From positions 62,001 through 126,000 of the forward strand of contig JAHDYR010000035.1 of NCBI GenBank assembly GCA_019828565.1: a stretch of 64,000 nucleotides of DNA. Reading direction: 5' to 3'. This DNA is from Carpediemonas membranifera (Eukaryota; Fornicata). Of this stretch, positions 50,909 to 62,800 are shown one piece after another; positions within the stretch are counted from its first letter, which is position 1; every line of letters starts with the position of its first letter. Below the pieces are notes generated by a model. It saw only the letters and a list, made by a program, of their open reading frames with translations. It did not search any database and was not told the DNA's origin. The translations under genes were made by a program, and so were the position numbers.

Positions 50909-51600
50909 ACCTACGCCCTCGCCGAGGACTTCTGGCCAATCGTAGCAGAAGCAGCTACGGCCTCGACGACAGCAGCACACGGCCCCGCGGCACCTGTCAG
51001 GCTCAAGTGGATCAATGCAGTCCTCACCCGGACACCCGAGGACCTCATGTGCCACCAGTGGCGGCAGATAATGACATTCGCGCTGACGTGTTATGCCTCC
51101 GTGTCGCGCCCTGGTGAGGTCCTGGCCCTATCACGCAGGGACATCATCGAGACCCCCGACGGCATCGTCATCACCATCCGGCGGACTAAGACCGGCATGA
51201 CCAACGTCCGAAAGATGATTCCTCTCGCGCAGGGCGACCCCTGTCGCCAGCGACCTGGCTACATGACCACCTGGCCGCCATAGGGGACGTTGATGTACTT
51301 GAGCCTATCTGGCGGACGACGGACCAGTACGGCAACCTCGCTCCCGGTCACCGCCCGGTGGCATTCTCCGAGCTGGCGGACAGCTTCAAAAGCCAGTTCG
51401 GACATGGCGCAAGGCTCCACGGCCTTTGTCGAGGTGCAGCAGCGGACATGATCTTGGCGGGCGTCCCAGTAGTCGTAGTGATGGCAAAGGGAACATGGAA
51501 GGATTCTAACTCACTATTGAGGTATATTGAGGACACTATTCGGTTAGATAGAGTAACATCAAGGGTTTGCTTCACGCATCCCTCTGTTCGTGAGCTGTGA
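50909..51600 (+). pseudogene. DIRS-C tyrosine recombinase, part 2
   Basis: Resumes in frame after the duplicated ACCT (YALAEDFW). First catalytic Arg in VSRPGEVLAL. A shift in a C-run near 51245 leads to the rest: ARLHGLCRGAAADM gives His and Arg, SLLRYIEDTIRLD the Tyr. Ends at TGA 51598-51600. All catalytic residues present. Confidence 0.82.
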
Positions 51601-51814
51601 GAGGCTGAACAGATCTAAATGAGAGAGAAAAATGCGAATCCGCGCGAGGATTATGTTATAGGAGAAAATGAGTAGCAAGGTAACTAGCTAGGGCTCCACA
51701 TCGCCACCATATGGGTCATCGGCAGTTTTGGTGACATAAACTGCACCCCAGAGAAAGAGGGAAGAGTGTGGTTGGACGACCGGGACAGGCCCCATGGAGT
51801 GGTCAGACAGGTAA
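51601..51814. other. Non-coding gap with CATAAACTGCAC
   Basis: Contains GACATAAACTGCACC near 51732-51746. Probably the 3' end of DIRS-C and start of the next remnant, but no repeat confirms a boundary. Confidence 0.4.
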
Positions 51815-52417
51815 GTGTATCACTGTCTGCCTTCAGACTGCGAACCGCTGGAGGCTGCGGCTAGGTCAGCCGGGGCACACGCGACCCCGCCCCTCACTCA
51901 GGCAATTGCCTTTGGCCTGGTGACGTTTGCGACAGTGTCGCGAGCAGGCGAGATCAGGGCACTCAAGACAGAGGATGAGAGGCACGGCGGAGCAGACGGC
52001 GCGCTGGAGATTACGATACGACACACAAAGACAAGGGATGAAGCGACGCTGAAGTTGGTTCCCTCAGCCGACGACCAGCTGCGGTCACCAGCCTGGTGGC
52101 TCGCCAAGCACATGAGTAACCTACCAGATGAAGGCCCCTTGTGGCGTTCGTACACCCATAGCCAGGCAACACTACGAGAGAGCCGGTCTGCGTTGAAGGG
52201 GGCACTGGAGCCGTGGGCGCGATTCGAAATGATGATGGACCTCGAGGAAGTATTCAAGGCCACCGGGTATTCCTTCCGCCGCGGCGCCACAGTACATCTG
52301 GTTGAATCTGGAACTCCAATGGAAGTGATGCAAGCCTTGGGGGGATGGCGGGCGCAAGACTCAGTACAAACGTACATCAGTGAAGCAATACGACTGTCCA
52401 GAAGCGCATGGAGCTGA
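51815..52417 (+). pseudogene. Orphan DIRS tyrosine recombinase, C-terminal domain
   Basis: About 200 residues of the catalytic domain without the N-terminal domain or polymerase. VSRAGEIRAL has the first Arg. The His/Arg box is GYSFRRGA, with Tyr where the other copies have His. SVQTYISEAIRL holds the candidate Tyr. Remnant of a further DIRS element, distinct from B and C. Confidence 0.75.
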
Positions 52418-52667
52418 GCTAACTGTAGATAGAAGATATAGAAGATAAGAAGAGCACAATGTGTACAAATGAGTGTTAAACATAAGAACAGAAGCGAAGA
52501 CAGAGACCAAAGAACCATTATGCCCAGTTGCAAAGTCAAGGTCATGTTGGAAAAACTAACGTCAGAAGAGGAGGGGCTGATGACCATATAGGGTCTATAG
52601 AACTCGGTAAGGGGAGTCTCAATTATATTTTGATTTTATGATGGCGGGATACATTAATTGGAGACTT

Positions 52668-52758
52668 CGACTGTAGTCGACTAACAGTCGGCATATCATC
52701 GATATGTAAGCTATCACGCCTCGGGCGTGGCTCACGCCCTGACACTGCTGGGTCAGGG
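52668..52758. repeat. Array of four short hairpins before DIRS-E
   Basis: CGACT-GT-AGTCG (52668-52679), CATATC-ATC-GATATG (52692-52706), CACGCC-TCG-GGCGTG (52715-52729), CCCTGAC-N8-GTCAGGG (52737-52758). The TCG spacer is the same as in the DIRS-A hairpin GTTACC-TCG-GGTAAC. Confidence 0.65.
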
Positions 52759-52898
52759 TGTGTCAGAACAGAAGGATTCCGGGGACACGAGAAAGATGGT
52801 CAAAATATTTTGAAAATCTCGAAAGACATGATTGTGGATACGGTCTTGATCCGTCCCGATCGCGAGCAGATCGTATCCCTCCAGCAGAAACCGTGAGG

Positions 52899-53438
52899 AT
52901 GGCCGAAGGCGACGCGGATAACGCTGATCCGCCGCCTGTCACCATGGAGAGCCTTGCTGAGCTCATACAACAGCAGCAGAACGTCATTACGGCACTCCGT
53001 TCGGAGGTTTCATCGGTTAAGGACAGTACACGGGACCCGAGACGCCCGTCTCGGATAGGAGCCGTTGCTAAGGAGTACGACCACCTCCGCGAGACACTTG
53101 CCGACATCAGAGGTATCCTCAACAACCCGGAGATGACGCACGTCACCCAGATCGAAGCCGCGATCGAGGCGGTCTTCGAGCGCAGACTCGAGTTCCTACG
53201 GCTATATGACAGCCACTCCGACACCGCTGCGCGCTACTTCATGGCTATTTCGCGAGAAGAACGAGACCCGCAACGCTTCGTAGTGCTGGCCGCCAAGGCG
53301 GCCAAGACCACCCCACCGCCTCCTCGACCCAAGCGGTTCCAGAGAGGCTTCGGCGGCTTCAGCCGCAACTCTCCCCGCTTCAACAACAACAAACGTCGTG
53401 CCCCGGCAAGCGACCTCGGACCGGGGCGGGCCCAGTAG
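52899..53438 (+). CDS. DIRS-E gag-like protein
   Basis: ATG 52899 (MAEGDADNADPP). Helical N-terminus (LAELIQQQQNVITAL), a middle block (IEAAIEAVFERRLEFLRLYDSH) and a basic Arg/Asn/Phe/Gly-rich tail (RFQRGFGGFSRNSPRFNNN), fitting nucleic-acid binding. Diverged from the gags of A-C. Followed after 29 bases by the RT frame. Confidence 0.68.
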   Translation: MAEGDADNADPPPVTMESLAELIQQQQNVITALRSEVSSVKDSTRDPRRPSRIGAVAKEYDHLRETLADIRGILNNPEMTHVTQIEAAIEAVFERRLEFLRLYDSHSDTAARYFMAISREERDPQRFVVLAAKAAKTTPPPPRPKRFQRGFGGFSRNSPRFNNNKRRAPASDLGPGRAQ

Positions 53439-53467
53439 AGGCCAGAGAAGGGTTAAGCCTGAACCCG

Positions 53468-55380
53468 ATGACTATAAAAGGCTCGATATACTTCGAAGAG
53501 TTTGATTGCAATGGAAAGAGAAGAAGCACAAGAAGATCAGCAAGACACCTCCACCCCGTGTATACAGGGGCTGACGGGCTCGATGAGCCGTCGGTGGATG
53601 AGGTGGGAGGCCCTCGGGGCCAGCAGGGAGGTGGTGCAGCTGTTACGAGAGGGAGAAAGGTCACCCCGGCAGCACCGGCGCTCAATGCGCACCTCCAGAA
53701 GGAGACAGACACGATGAAGGCTCTACTAGAGGAGCTACTGCAACAGAAAGCAATAGAGAAGGGCGAGGCGACGACAATATGCCCCCTGTTCACATTAGAG
53801 AAGAAGATCGCAGGCAGATACCGTCTGATACACGACCTGAGACCGGTCAATGCATACCAAGAGGACCTAACATTCAGGCTGAAGGGCCTAGCAGAGATAC
53901 AGCATGGCGTTCCGAGAAACTCGTGGGGAATAACATTGGATATGAAGTCCGGGTACTACCAGCTCCTAGTGGAGGAGAACTCACGACAGGAACTCGGATT
54001 CTCGTTCGAGGGAGAACAATACAGATGGAGAGGACTCCCTTTTGGCCTTTCAACGGCGCCACGGCAGTTTCAGTCGGTTACGTCACAGATGGCGAAGATC
54101 TTGCGCTCACTTCTCGAAGGACTGATAATATACGTGTATCTGGACGATCTGCTCATAATCAGTCGCTCGAGAGAGTCGTTGAGCGCCCAGGTCCCACGGA
54201 TCTTAGAGATCTTGGACTCACTTGGAGTCGTCCTATCGAGAGAGAAGTGCCACTTGACCCCGTCCCAGAGGGTAACTTACTTGGGCGTGATAGTCGACTT
54301 GCGCGAGATGACGATGTCGCTGCCAGAGGAGAAGAGGGCTCAGTACAGCAGACTCATAGCCAACCTGCAACTCAAGAGACACACAAAGCGGGACCTTCAG
54401 ACCCTTCACGGAAAGCTCCTCTTCTGCCGGTTCGCACTGGGGACGCGGGCACTTGTCCGGCTCAGAGAGCTGCAGGTCAGGATCGCTGGCTGCGACGGCC
54501 GAGTGCGGTACCCAAAGTCCAGCCTGCCCCAGGACCTACGAACGGGCCTGCGGTGGTGGGCCAGACAGCAATCATCCGATCCGGCATGGTACTTCGGCCC
54601 AAGAGGCCAGGTACTTCGTATGGAGACCGACGCGTCGGACGATGCGTTCGGCGCGACGTTGTTTGTCGAAGACACGTCCCTCAACATCCAGGGCAGGTTC
54701 TCAGAGGCACAATGCTCCAAGAGCATCAACGCGAAGGAGCTATGGGCAATGGAGGAAGGCCTGCGGAGATGGACGAGCGACATTCAGGAGAGGGACCTAC
54801 TCCTGCCGGGGACAACACATCAGCGCTTTCATGGGTCCTGAAGTCAAGCACCAGAGCTCCCCGACACATCAGAAGGACGATTGTGGAGCTTCACGACTAC
54901 TTGTTCGAGATTGGCTGCAGGATAAGAACCAAGCACATTCCAGGGAGATACAACACGACTGCCGACGGGCTGTCCAGGTACCGGAAGCTGGACTGGAACT
55001 CACCCGCGGCGATGCTCCAGAGCGCGCTGGAACGATGGGGGTCAGTAGACCGATCACTCTTCTGCGCGGAGAGATTCCTGCCGGAGGACCACGACTTCCA
55101 GACGGACGCATTTACACGCAATTGGTCAGAGATGAGGTCATTGGCGGTCCCACCAGTCAGCCTACTGGACAAGGTCATCGCCAGGGCGGAGGAGATCGCC
55201 ACGTCAGACGAGACGCACCCCGCACTGCAGCAGAGAGGCCTATTAGTCATCGCACCACAGCGCAGGACGAACTCCCCCGGCTCTCTTCCCCCCGGGCGCT
55301 CTCCCTGCCGCTCTCCTGCCGCTCTCCACCGCCGTTCTCCTCCCGGCGCTTGTTCCTTGGCCGCTCGCTCTCTATATTGA
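53468..55380 (+). pseudogene. DIRS-E reverse transcriptase, RNase H, methyltransferase-like domain
   Basis: RT: LIHDLRPVNAYQ, GITLDMKSGYYQLLV, LPFGLSTAPRQFQ, catalytic YLDD. RNase H: METDASDDAFGATLF, SINAKELWAMEEGL. A shift near 54820 continues with DNTSALSWVLK, HIPGRYNTTADGLSRY and the DIRS-type domain (WGSVDRSLFCAERF, LAVPPVSLLDKVI). The final codons are Arg/Pro/Ser-rich low complexity, not part of the domain. Stop near 55380. Confidence 0.8.
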
Positions 55381-55850
55381 AGTTAAATGGTGTTTATTAC
55401 TCCTATTGATGGTAATAAGGCCTCATCAGTGCTTCGCACGGCTAACAACTAACGCCACAAGCTGAAACTGATGATTCACTACGTTAAACGAGAAAGTGAG
55501 AGAACCGTTTGTTGATATTGTTATATAGGCTGTATTTGCGCACCAAACGCTCCTGTTACTGTCTTAATTGCCGATATCGTAGTGGCAAATTGGCCACTAT
55601 TTCGCAGAATAATGCAACACTTCTCTATGCTGACCACAGAGCTCGATACCTCACCGGCGGAAGCTTTTATGGCGTATTACACGCTTAACTCACTTCAGAC
55701 TGAAAGGATTTATTCGTCCTCGCTTCAGTCACTGAAGTCCTGCACCTTTGTGAGAGTCTGCTGCTGGGCATCACGTCAATTGAAGAGTTAGATTTAGCCT
55801 TTTTTGCGCTGGCGAAGAGGGATGCTTCGCTTAGAGACAGGGGCGACAAC
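55381..55850. other. Non-coding, nothing recognised
   Basis: AT-richer; short inverted words such as ACTCCTATTGATGG only. Likely old repeat remnants. Confidence 0.4.
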
Positions 55851-56096
55851 ATGATTCAATTCACTGACACTCAACTAGACTATGCCATCGAGAAGGTCAC
55901 ATTGCCGGATGGGCAGAACGGCTCAACCTGTCGCGTGAAGTGGATAGGCTACCATCACCCAACAACATGTCCGGCCACAGAGGAGCTGAAACGTTTTGCA
56001 AGAGAGGTGGAAGAAACGGCAGGTCCTGCGCGTGCTCACAAGCGTGCCACCAAAAACTACTTCACAGGTACTCCGAGAACATTGGCTGAACTGTAA
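55851..56096 (+). pseudogene. Chromodomain remnant (gypsy integrase tail)
   Basis: The frame contains YAIEKVTLPDGQNGSTCRVKWIGY, split here as YAIEKV and STCRVKWIGYHHPTTC. It resembles a chromodomain (basic-aromatic start, V-K-W-x-G-Y, then a P-T block) as found at gypsy integrase ends. No integrase precedes it, so it is a fragment. Confidence 0.45.
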
Positions 56097-56497
56097 ATCG
56101 TTTAAACAATTACGTACAGCTTTCATGACTTTCATGACTCCGCCGCGGCGGGGCTCTCACGACCACGCCCCTGCCGGCACTATGATCGTTAACAAGGCCG
56201 CTGTCGAGAGCGACGATGAGTTCTTCCTCTTCTCATGGGCCGCGCCCTCTTCACCAACAAGGCCGTCCACTATCACTGCTCGGGAACACCCTTCCCCCAG
56301 CATTACCCTTCAGGACGGTGTTAATCATAACAACATATTGGATCATGTAGTTTTATTTACAGCTTCAGTCATTCCATCTATCGTCAGGTGTATCCAGATC
56401 GGACAGAGAGATGGGTCTTTTCAGACTCTGCATCCCCGCTTCGTGCAGGATGCGGTTCGCGTGCCTGACTGTCATGGGGGGACTACCCCAGAGCGAA

Positions 56498-57125
56498 TCA
56501 AAGGTCCTTGGACATCCGGATAAGGGTCTCAAAGGCAGGGTGATCCACGGCAGCCTCTTGCATCAACTCCTGTAGCTCGGGTAGGTCCAAGTCACGTAGG
56601 TCTGCGACATACGATCCCAGCCGGCAGAGAGCAACGACCAGGGCGAGCTGGCGGTGTGACTCGGCAATGTCGTACTTCAGAGCTCTCGTGAGCTTGTCGT
56701 ACTCCTCTTTAGTCAGCACCTGGCGTGCCGGAAGCGTGTGAGTCCTTATCCTGCAAATTAGGTCGGTTTCGGCACCAGCAGTGCGAAGAAGGCGAACGAG
56801 AGCCTTTTGAGGCATCGAGATGGACTTGTACCGTCCAAAACGGCGACAGAAGGACAGAGAGTCCAGAAACTGTTCGAATACGTCACTATTTTGTCGGATC
56901 TCTGTGCAAATAACAACATCAGCATCCTCGTCGTCGCATTCAAGGTAAACGCACAGTTTTTGATATGTCTGCTTGTATTGTTCCTTCGTAGAGCGCTTCA
57001 GTCCCTCTAGAGCGTGCTTCAGCAGCATTTCGATCGAGATTAAAAATCACCTGAATTCTAGCTCTGTTCTGGCCGCTGCAGGCACCGCTGGGCGCAATAG
57101 AGCTCGGAGCGTCATTGTCTGCCAA
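56498..57125 (-). pseudogene. N-terminal domain of a tyrosine-recombinase-like protein
   Basis: From ATG 57125 (MADNDAPSS...) a shift near 57005 joins the main frame. KRSTKEQYKQTYQKLCVYLE followed by FEQFLDSL and a second helical block (MPQKALVRLLRTAG) looks like the core-binding domain of tyrosine recombinases, with LTKEEYDKLTRAL as the usual link to the catalytic domain. The frame stops at 56498 before any Arg/His/Tyr motif, so the catalytic half is absent. Crypton- or DIRS-type origin cannot be decided. Confidence 0.45.
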
Positions 57126-58653
57126 AAAGACCTATTTGCTCCCGGTGAAAATTGAACCCACGATCAGGAGACTGGGTAGCAAAGACTCTTCCCTCTATGC
57201 CATGACTTATGGGAAATCCGCCCTTATTAATCTCCCTGCAGGCAATATAGTCCATTTTGGAGGTATGAGCGACTGGGAGGGGGAGTTTGGGGGACATTTA
57301 CGGTATGACTGGAGTCTACTCGGGCAGACTATTATAACGAGGCTCAGATCAGACCTCTACGGCAGCTATACGAGGAGAAACGAGCCACTCAGCGTGCTAG
57401 CGGCCCATGGCCGCAGCAGCGCCCAGCCAAGCTCAGCTATAGGGTCACCTGAGGCCCCAAATGACGTGCTGATCAGGTCGACTCCCATCTATTGACTTGG
57501 TAATTGCAGTGGTCGTCTGAACGCGATGTCCTAATAACCGACTTGCTCGGAGCGGTTCGGCGATGACTCCGTTGTATTCCACGCCTTCTTCTGATGCCGA
57601 AACATGCAGTTCTTTAGAGTCAACGCGCGTCCTGTGTGGTCTCTTATGACAAAAGAACTTTAGTGGTCAAAGGGGATTCGACACCCCTGTGTCGAATCCC
57701 GGGATATAAATATCATATCTTCCTCCCAGGGGTCCCTATACTCCTTGGTAAGGGATACCGAACCGACACTTCCCCCCCCATGCCCGCATGGGCATCACTT
57801 GCGGGGCGTGCCGCCCGAAAATTCCGTGTCGCGTCACGACATCAGTACGAACGGCACTGCCTGTCATGGTTCTGGAAGCCGCCAATGCCAGTGAGAGCTG
57901 GTCATCCGGTACCGTTGCGGGGACGTTCTTACGTCTCTCGCCGGGGTCCGTAGCTCAACCCATGGGTTGGCCGGAGTGTGCCAGGGTATCTGATCCCTCT
58001 AGGGGGTCAACCCTGGGACACAGTCCGTCGCATGATGCCGCAGCAAAGCATGCCGGTAACAATCTGTGTAACCTGGTCAAAGTACTTCCCTAAGGGCTCA
58101 TCCCCACCGAGTGACTGTCAATCGAAACGGAATCAGGGTCGCCAAACCCCGTCATCTAGCTGGCTGGGCTAGCCGTGTTCAACGGTAGGTCGGCGGTTCT
58201 GCCAACGGGAAACAATGGTATTGAGCATGCTCTGTGTAAGACTTGGGTACGTACTAAGCTTCTAGCGCCCTTCTGGATCAAATCTGGAAATATATATCTC
58301 CTTTCATGTAAACCGTAAATCGATGAGCACAATGAATGCGAGAATCGAATACTGGGCAGTAAGTTCCCTTCATTCTATCTAACACACAGTACGGTGCTCA
58401 AAAATGGCCTCTAGAGGCCTCAACGAGGCCTCAATCGCGAGTTCTGGCCTTTTTGAGTTTTCATTGGCCATCGAGCAACCAATACAACTAACAACATCAG
58501 TACGAGGGAAAACAAGGCGTTTCGGGGCTGTTGTGGAGTAAATAGAAGTGTTTGGCGCTGCCATTTGGTCTCTAAATCGTTCGGTTCGATGAATTAGGCG
58601 AATCATGGCCAAAAACGGGGAAGTTTCGCTACCGGTCGAATTCGAGGCCGCAG
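57126..58653. other. Non-coding region
   Basis: No gene supported. GC-rich from 57700 to 58200 and possibly the 5' leader of the following gene or of an unrecognised element. The word AACAACATCAGTAC lies near 58490. The long frame at 57115-57495 has no recognisable domain. Confidence 0.4.
57673..57700. repeat. Perfect 12-bp hairpin with tRNA B-box-like arm
   Basis: GGGATTCGACAC-CCCT-GTGTCGAATCCC is a perfect inverted repeat. The right arm resembles a tRNA T-arm 3' half (TCGAATCCC), but no cloverleaf forms around it. Confidence 0.55.
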
Positions 58654-59888
58654 GTGGCGGCCCCGGTCTCAGCCGCAGGCAAAGACCTAAAAATTCCAAC
58701 CGACACACAATTGGCGCTCAATGAGCCAAATAGAGCATTTCTTCAACGTCCTTCTGCACTTTACACGGATATCATTCACAAATTTGGCCTAGTTGGCGCC
58801 CTCACGTCCCTCAATGATCGATCTTCACCATTTTGTAAGTTCTTCGCGCCATACGGCGTAACCGCTGCTCGTCAAGCCAAAACACTACAACGTTACATTC
58901 CCCTTTATATTTCCACTCGTTCCTCCGTGATTCAGCGACCTCTGGTGAACTTCACCTCCCACTGTCGTTTCGCCGCCGACGCTTTTACGGCCGCCACATA
59001 CGGCTTTCAGGCTTCGAAGGAGCGGAGGGAGTAGGCCTCGAGTCTGAGCCCGAGAGCCCCATCGCTGGCGAGCCTGAAAGCTTCGCCGATTACGTTGACA
59101 TCTTATGGCGCCACTACCATAACTTCATAGATGGATCTGATGAACTCGTGTGGCGTCTGGGGGAGGGTACCCTGAACGAGGCAGGTAGCCACCCCGGAAA
59201 CTTCCGGGCTGCCTGGCAGCTGTCGCGTGTGGCCACGACCCTTCGCACCTGGGCCAGTCGCGGACACATCGCACGAGACAACGACCGTCTGATCGCTAGT
59301 CGGTTCTTAAAAGCCTACCTCGGGCTCACCCGCCTTTGGGCTACCGCCCGCTGCCCCGACGGTTGGGGTATACCTCACACTACGCCTGACATCGTATGGC
59401 GCGCCGTGATGCAGGGCGCTCATCCGGCCCTGCACCGGCTCTTGGTCGGCGCCGAGGCCCACGGCCTCATGGTCGAATACGGCCAGGCCTTCGTGTCGGT
59501 AAGCCGACACGAGATCGAGAAGGCGTGGGTCAGGCACTCAGGGGCCCCGACCGTGGACGCCCGCTTGGACTGTGCTCTGGCTGGACTTGAACTCGAGTTT
59601 CCGGCTGATCTAGGCCTGTTCTACGGGGAGGACGTGACGTTGGAGACCCTGCTCACGCTCCAGCCCTCCGATCCTGGGCGGCCAAACATCTGAGGCGGGT
59701 GGTGCCGTTGCCCTGGTCGACAGAGTTGTAGGTGTTGAGTCACCTTACGGCACCGGGGGCGAGGCCTCTAGTCAGGATACCTCGGCACCCACGCAACCGA
59801 GCTCGAGCTCGGACAGCAGCCCTGCTGCTGTCATCAGGGCCACCTTTGACGAGTGGGTCCCCGACGCCATGCGCGCCGACCACTGGAC
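58654..59888 (+). pseudogene. Unknown gene interrupted by LINE copy 2
   Basis: Three frames in series (58654 to about 59025, then to 59693, then to 59888) read as one protein if single-base shifts near 59025 and 59685 are allowed. The middle is helical and tryptophan-rich (FADYVDILWRHYHNF, AAWQLSRVATTLRTWAS); the last part is Ser/Asp-rich and then IRATFDEWVPDAM. No family recognised; a gag-like or ORF1-like origin is possible. The frame is cut at 59890 by the TTTC tail of the LINE. Confidence 0.45.
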
Positions 59889-59890
59889 CA

Positions 59891-62800
59891 GAAAGAAAGA
59901 AAATTTATGGTGCCTGGTATCGGGCCCCGGTTACTTAGGCTGATCTCCCTTATTACTGGAGCCGAGTTCCCCGGGGCGCTGCCTCCTCCCTGCGATTGAA
60001 CTTGTCAGCTGCGTCCAACGAGCGATTCGGTGCTACTGCTTCCGCTCACTCCCGATTTCACTTCCCCCCATAGGCCTTCGCCATCTCCGTGCGCTGCGCG
60101 CTTTCCTGTCTCCCTGTAAACCCGGCAGCTTCCAGGGAGCCTGGGGGTCTGTCCTCGGTGCTTCCACAGGCAGTTTTGTCCTGCAAGACCTTCTCTATAG
60201 CACTCCCTGATTCCCTGCAGTCCCTACGGGGTCGTTCAAGCATGGCACCCTCTCATCTTTCCAGATTCCCTGTTCAGTGCCCCCACGACCCTGTTAAGTG
60301 GCCTACCCGTGGGCGGGGAAAGCAACTAAGTCCCTCTCATCTACCCCTGTTAGGCGGCGTGGGCTAGGGCTAACACAGACTCTAGATCTGCAAGGCCTAG
60401 TACCCCTTATGATAGTTCTCTTGTGCTACACTTCCCAGCGTCCCTCTATCGTTCACAAGGGCGGCGGGGACGTCATGTCCCCCGTATCCCATGCTCAGTC
60501 CCTGCAGTTTCCTTAGGTTCACCGCGAGTGGTGCAACCATCCAATTGATGGATTTCCTCTGTCCCTGGCCCTGCCCTCTCCCTGGGAAACATGGGGGGTC
60601 TCCCCTTGATCCCAGAGTCTATGCTTCCCTGCCCCCTTTCTGGATGTGGTGTTCCTTATCTATCCATCTATTCTATAGCTATCATAGACCTTTGCCAGGG
60701 CTCTCAGCCCAGCTCGCAGTCCTTCCCATATCTCTTCCGACCCTGTTAACACTAGTTGTTGCACCTCTAAGATTGGCCTCTTCTCATACCACCCATTCGG
60801 GCCTCTTCTGACTTGCAATTCCCTGGTCCTCTCCTTAGCTGTCTTCCATATCTTTTCCCAGTCATCTCCTCTTTCAACCTCTGGGCACTCACACATAATG
60901 TGGGCCGCCGATCCCAGCGGCTGACCCCTTACCCACTCCCTGATTAGTGCCTGCTTCCTGGCTTGGTTTGGCTGCTCTCTCGCTATTTGCCACAGTAACT
61001 CTATCTCGCTCTCCTTTGTGCACAGGGGGCACCTCCTTTGTATCTTGTGTTTGAGTTCCTCACCCATCGCCAGGTCCGCCAGCGCTCGCTCTGGGCCTTC
61101 TCCCCTTTCCGCTGATGATGGAGACGGGCTGACATTCGCTGCCACCGACACTATCCTTTTCCACTCTGCCCTTGACTGCCACTTCCCTGTCTTCCTACTT
61201 ATGGCCGGTTTCCCCGCCATGCACTTTCCCATACGTTTGGGTCCTAGGACTTCCATGAGCCCCACCGCTGTCTTGCTCTTGCACCTCCTGGTCCAGTTCA
61301 TTCTTACCATCTCCCTACCAAAGTCTATCTTCCCTGCATTCGTTGCTCCCTCTCTTGTTCCTCTGAGGAGTGCGTTCACTGAGTCCCTGGCTTTCCACAT
61401 AATCGATCCCTCCTTCCAGACCCTGTCTCTGATTGGTATATCCTGGCCCCTGCTTGTCACGATCCTCTTGACTGCTAGAATCTCCAGGTGGGCTTGCAGG
61501 TCCATCCATCCGTTCAAGATGCGCATGACCGAGCCCCCACCTGGGCCTGTTCCGGCCATGATGCCCTGCCAATCCGTCCATATCTTGTTCCCCCCTGCTG
61601 CGTAGCCCCACACCTCCACTCCAAACATTATCCTCGGCCATATGTAAACTTCGAGGAGGATCCTGCTGGCTAGCGCCGGCATGTTGCCTCTGGTCCATCC
61701 CACTCTTCTCACTAGCTTCTTGTACCTTTCGCTCTGCTCCCGCTTCTTTCTGATACAGGCTGCCAGTGGGTCTTTTCCGCTGGCTATCCAGAGACCTAGG
61801 TACTTAGCTTCCTCTTTTGCCATTAGGGTAACTCCCCCCACTCTCGCCACTGCTGCCCTGTCTACACTGATCATCTCACTCTTTTGTGCATTTGCCCTCA
61901 TGAGGTGCTCCTTGATAACTTCTATGACTAGGTTCGCCACTATCTTACTCTTTTCCGGTGTCTCCCCTGTGACCGCTGTATCGTCCACGAACATGGTTAG
62001 GGTGGCCGGCAGCGTGTCCCGGACTCTTGGTAACTCCGTTGGTGGTTCCCTGATATCGTACTCTTGTCCCTGATGCTTCTTCCTGACCAGGTGAGGCCAG
62101 TTTGCCATGAACAAAACGAACAGGGTCGGCGCTAGGACACATCCTTGCTTCACTCCCCTGTTTGTTCTCTCCCATGACCCTGCCCCCTTCACCGAGATCC
62201 ATGTCTCTTCTAGTGTACTCTGTATTGCCCTGATGAGGTGGTCTTCGACCCCCATTCCCTGCAGCTTATCCATGAGGATGTCCCTCGGGACGGTGTCATA
62301 GGCTTTCTCTATGTCTAGGAAGATCGACGTGGTCTCCCCCCCTTCCTGGTGTCTCTGCACGATGTATTGTATCTGTTGTATTACGTCCTTATCCGATTGG
62401 AACCCCTGCTTGCTCTCTTGGGATGAGGTGCCATGTGGCTGCTTCTAATCTTCTCTTCAGGAGCCTACCATACACCCTATACAGTAGTGGTGTTAGCGAG
62501 ATGGGTCTGTACGACTCCGGCTTCACTCTGGGCTTCCCTGTCTTGTGGATGGCCGAGACTGTAGCATACTTCCATGTTGTCGGGATCTTGCCCTCCCTGT
62601 ATACCCTGTTCATGAGCCTAGTTATCTGAGCGATCCCCTGGTCATCTGTGTCCCTGAGCATGTCCCCTGTAGTGTGGTCCGGTCCCGGTGCAGTGTCCCT
62701 CTTTATCCTTCTGATCGCTTCTCGTATTTCTCTCTCCTTAAATTCGTCCTCCCTCTTTCCATTGCCTCTATCCTTCCACTCCGGTTCCCTGCCCCTGCTC

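Larger units (their letters stand above)
43797..51600 (+). mobile_element. DIRS-C, interrupted by gypsy G3
   Basis: Gag, RT-RNase H-methyltransferase-like and tyrosine recombinase. The recombinase is cut at 46549/50909 by G3, which duplicated ACCT. Removing G3 restores the recombinase frame exactly at the junction. Terminal repeats were not identified. DIRS-C has the longest intact polymerase frame of the cluster. Confidence 0.85.
52899..55380 (+). mobile_element. DIRS-E, lacking recombinase
   Basis: Gag and RT-RNase H-methyltransferase-like gene only. After about 55275 the sequence passes into a CT/GC-rich tract and no tyrosine recombinase follows, so the element is 3'-truncated or ends in a satellite-like region. 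Hairpin array at 52668-52758 precedes it. Confidence 0.75.

Noticed and set aside
57115-57495. 126-codon frame downstream of the recombinase-like fragment
   Set aside because: No domain; partly overlaps the likely start region of the minus-strand gene at 57125.
57660-57705. Possible tRNA gene because of GTGTCGAATCCC
   Set aside because: No acceptor or anticodon stem can be drawn; the sequence is better explained as a perfect 12-bp hairpin.
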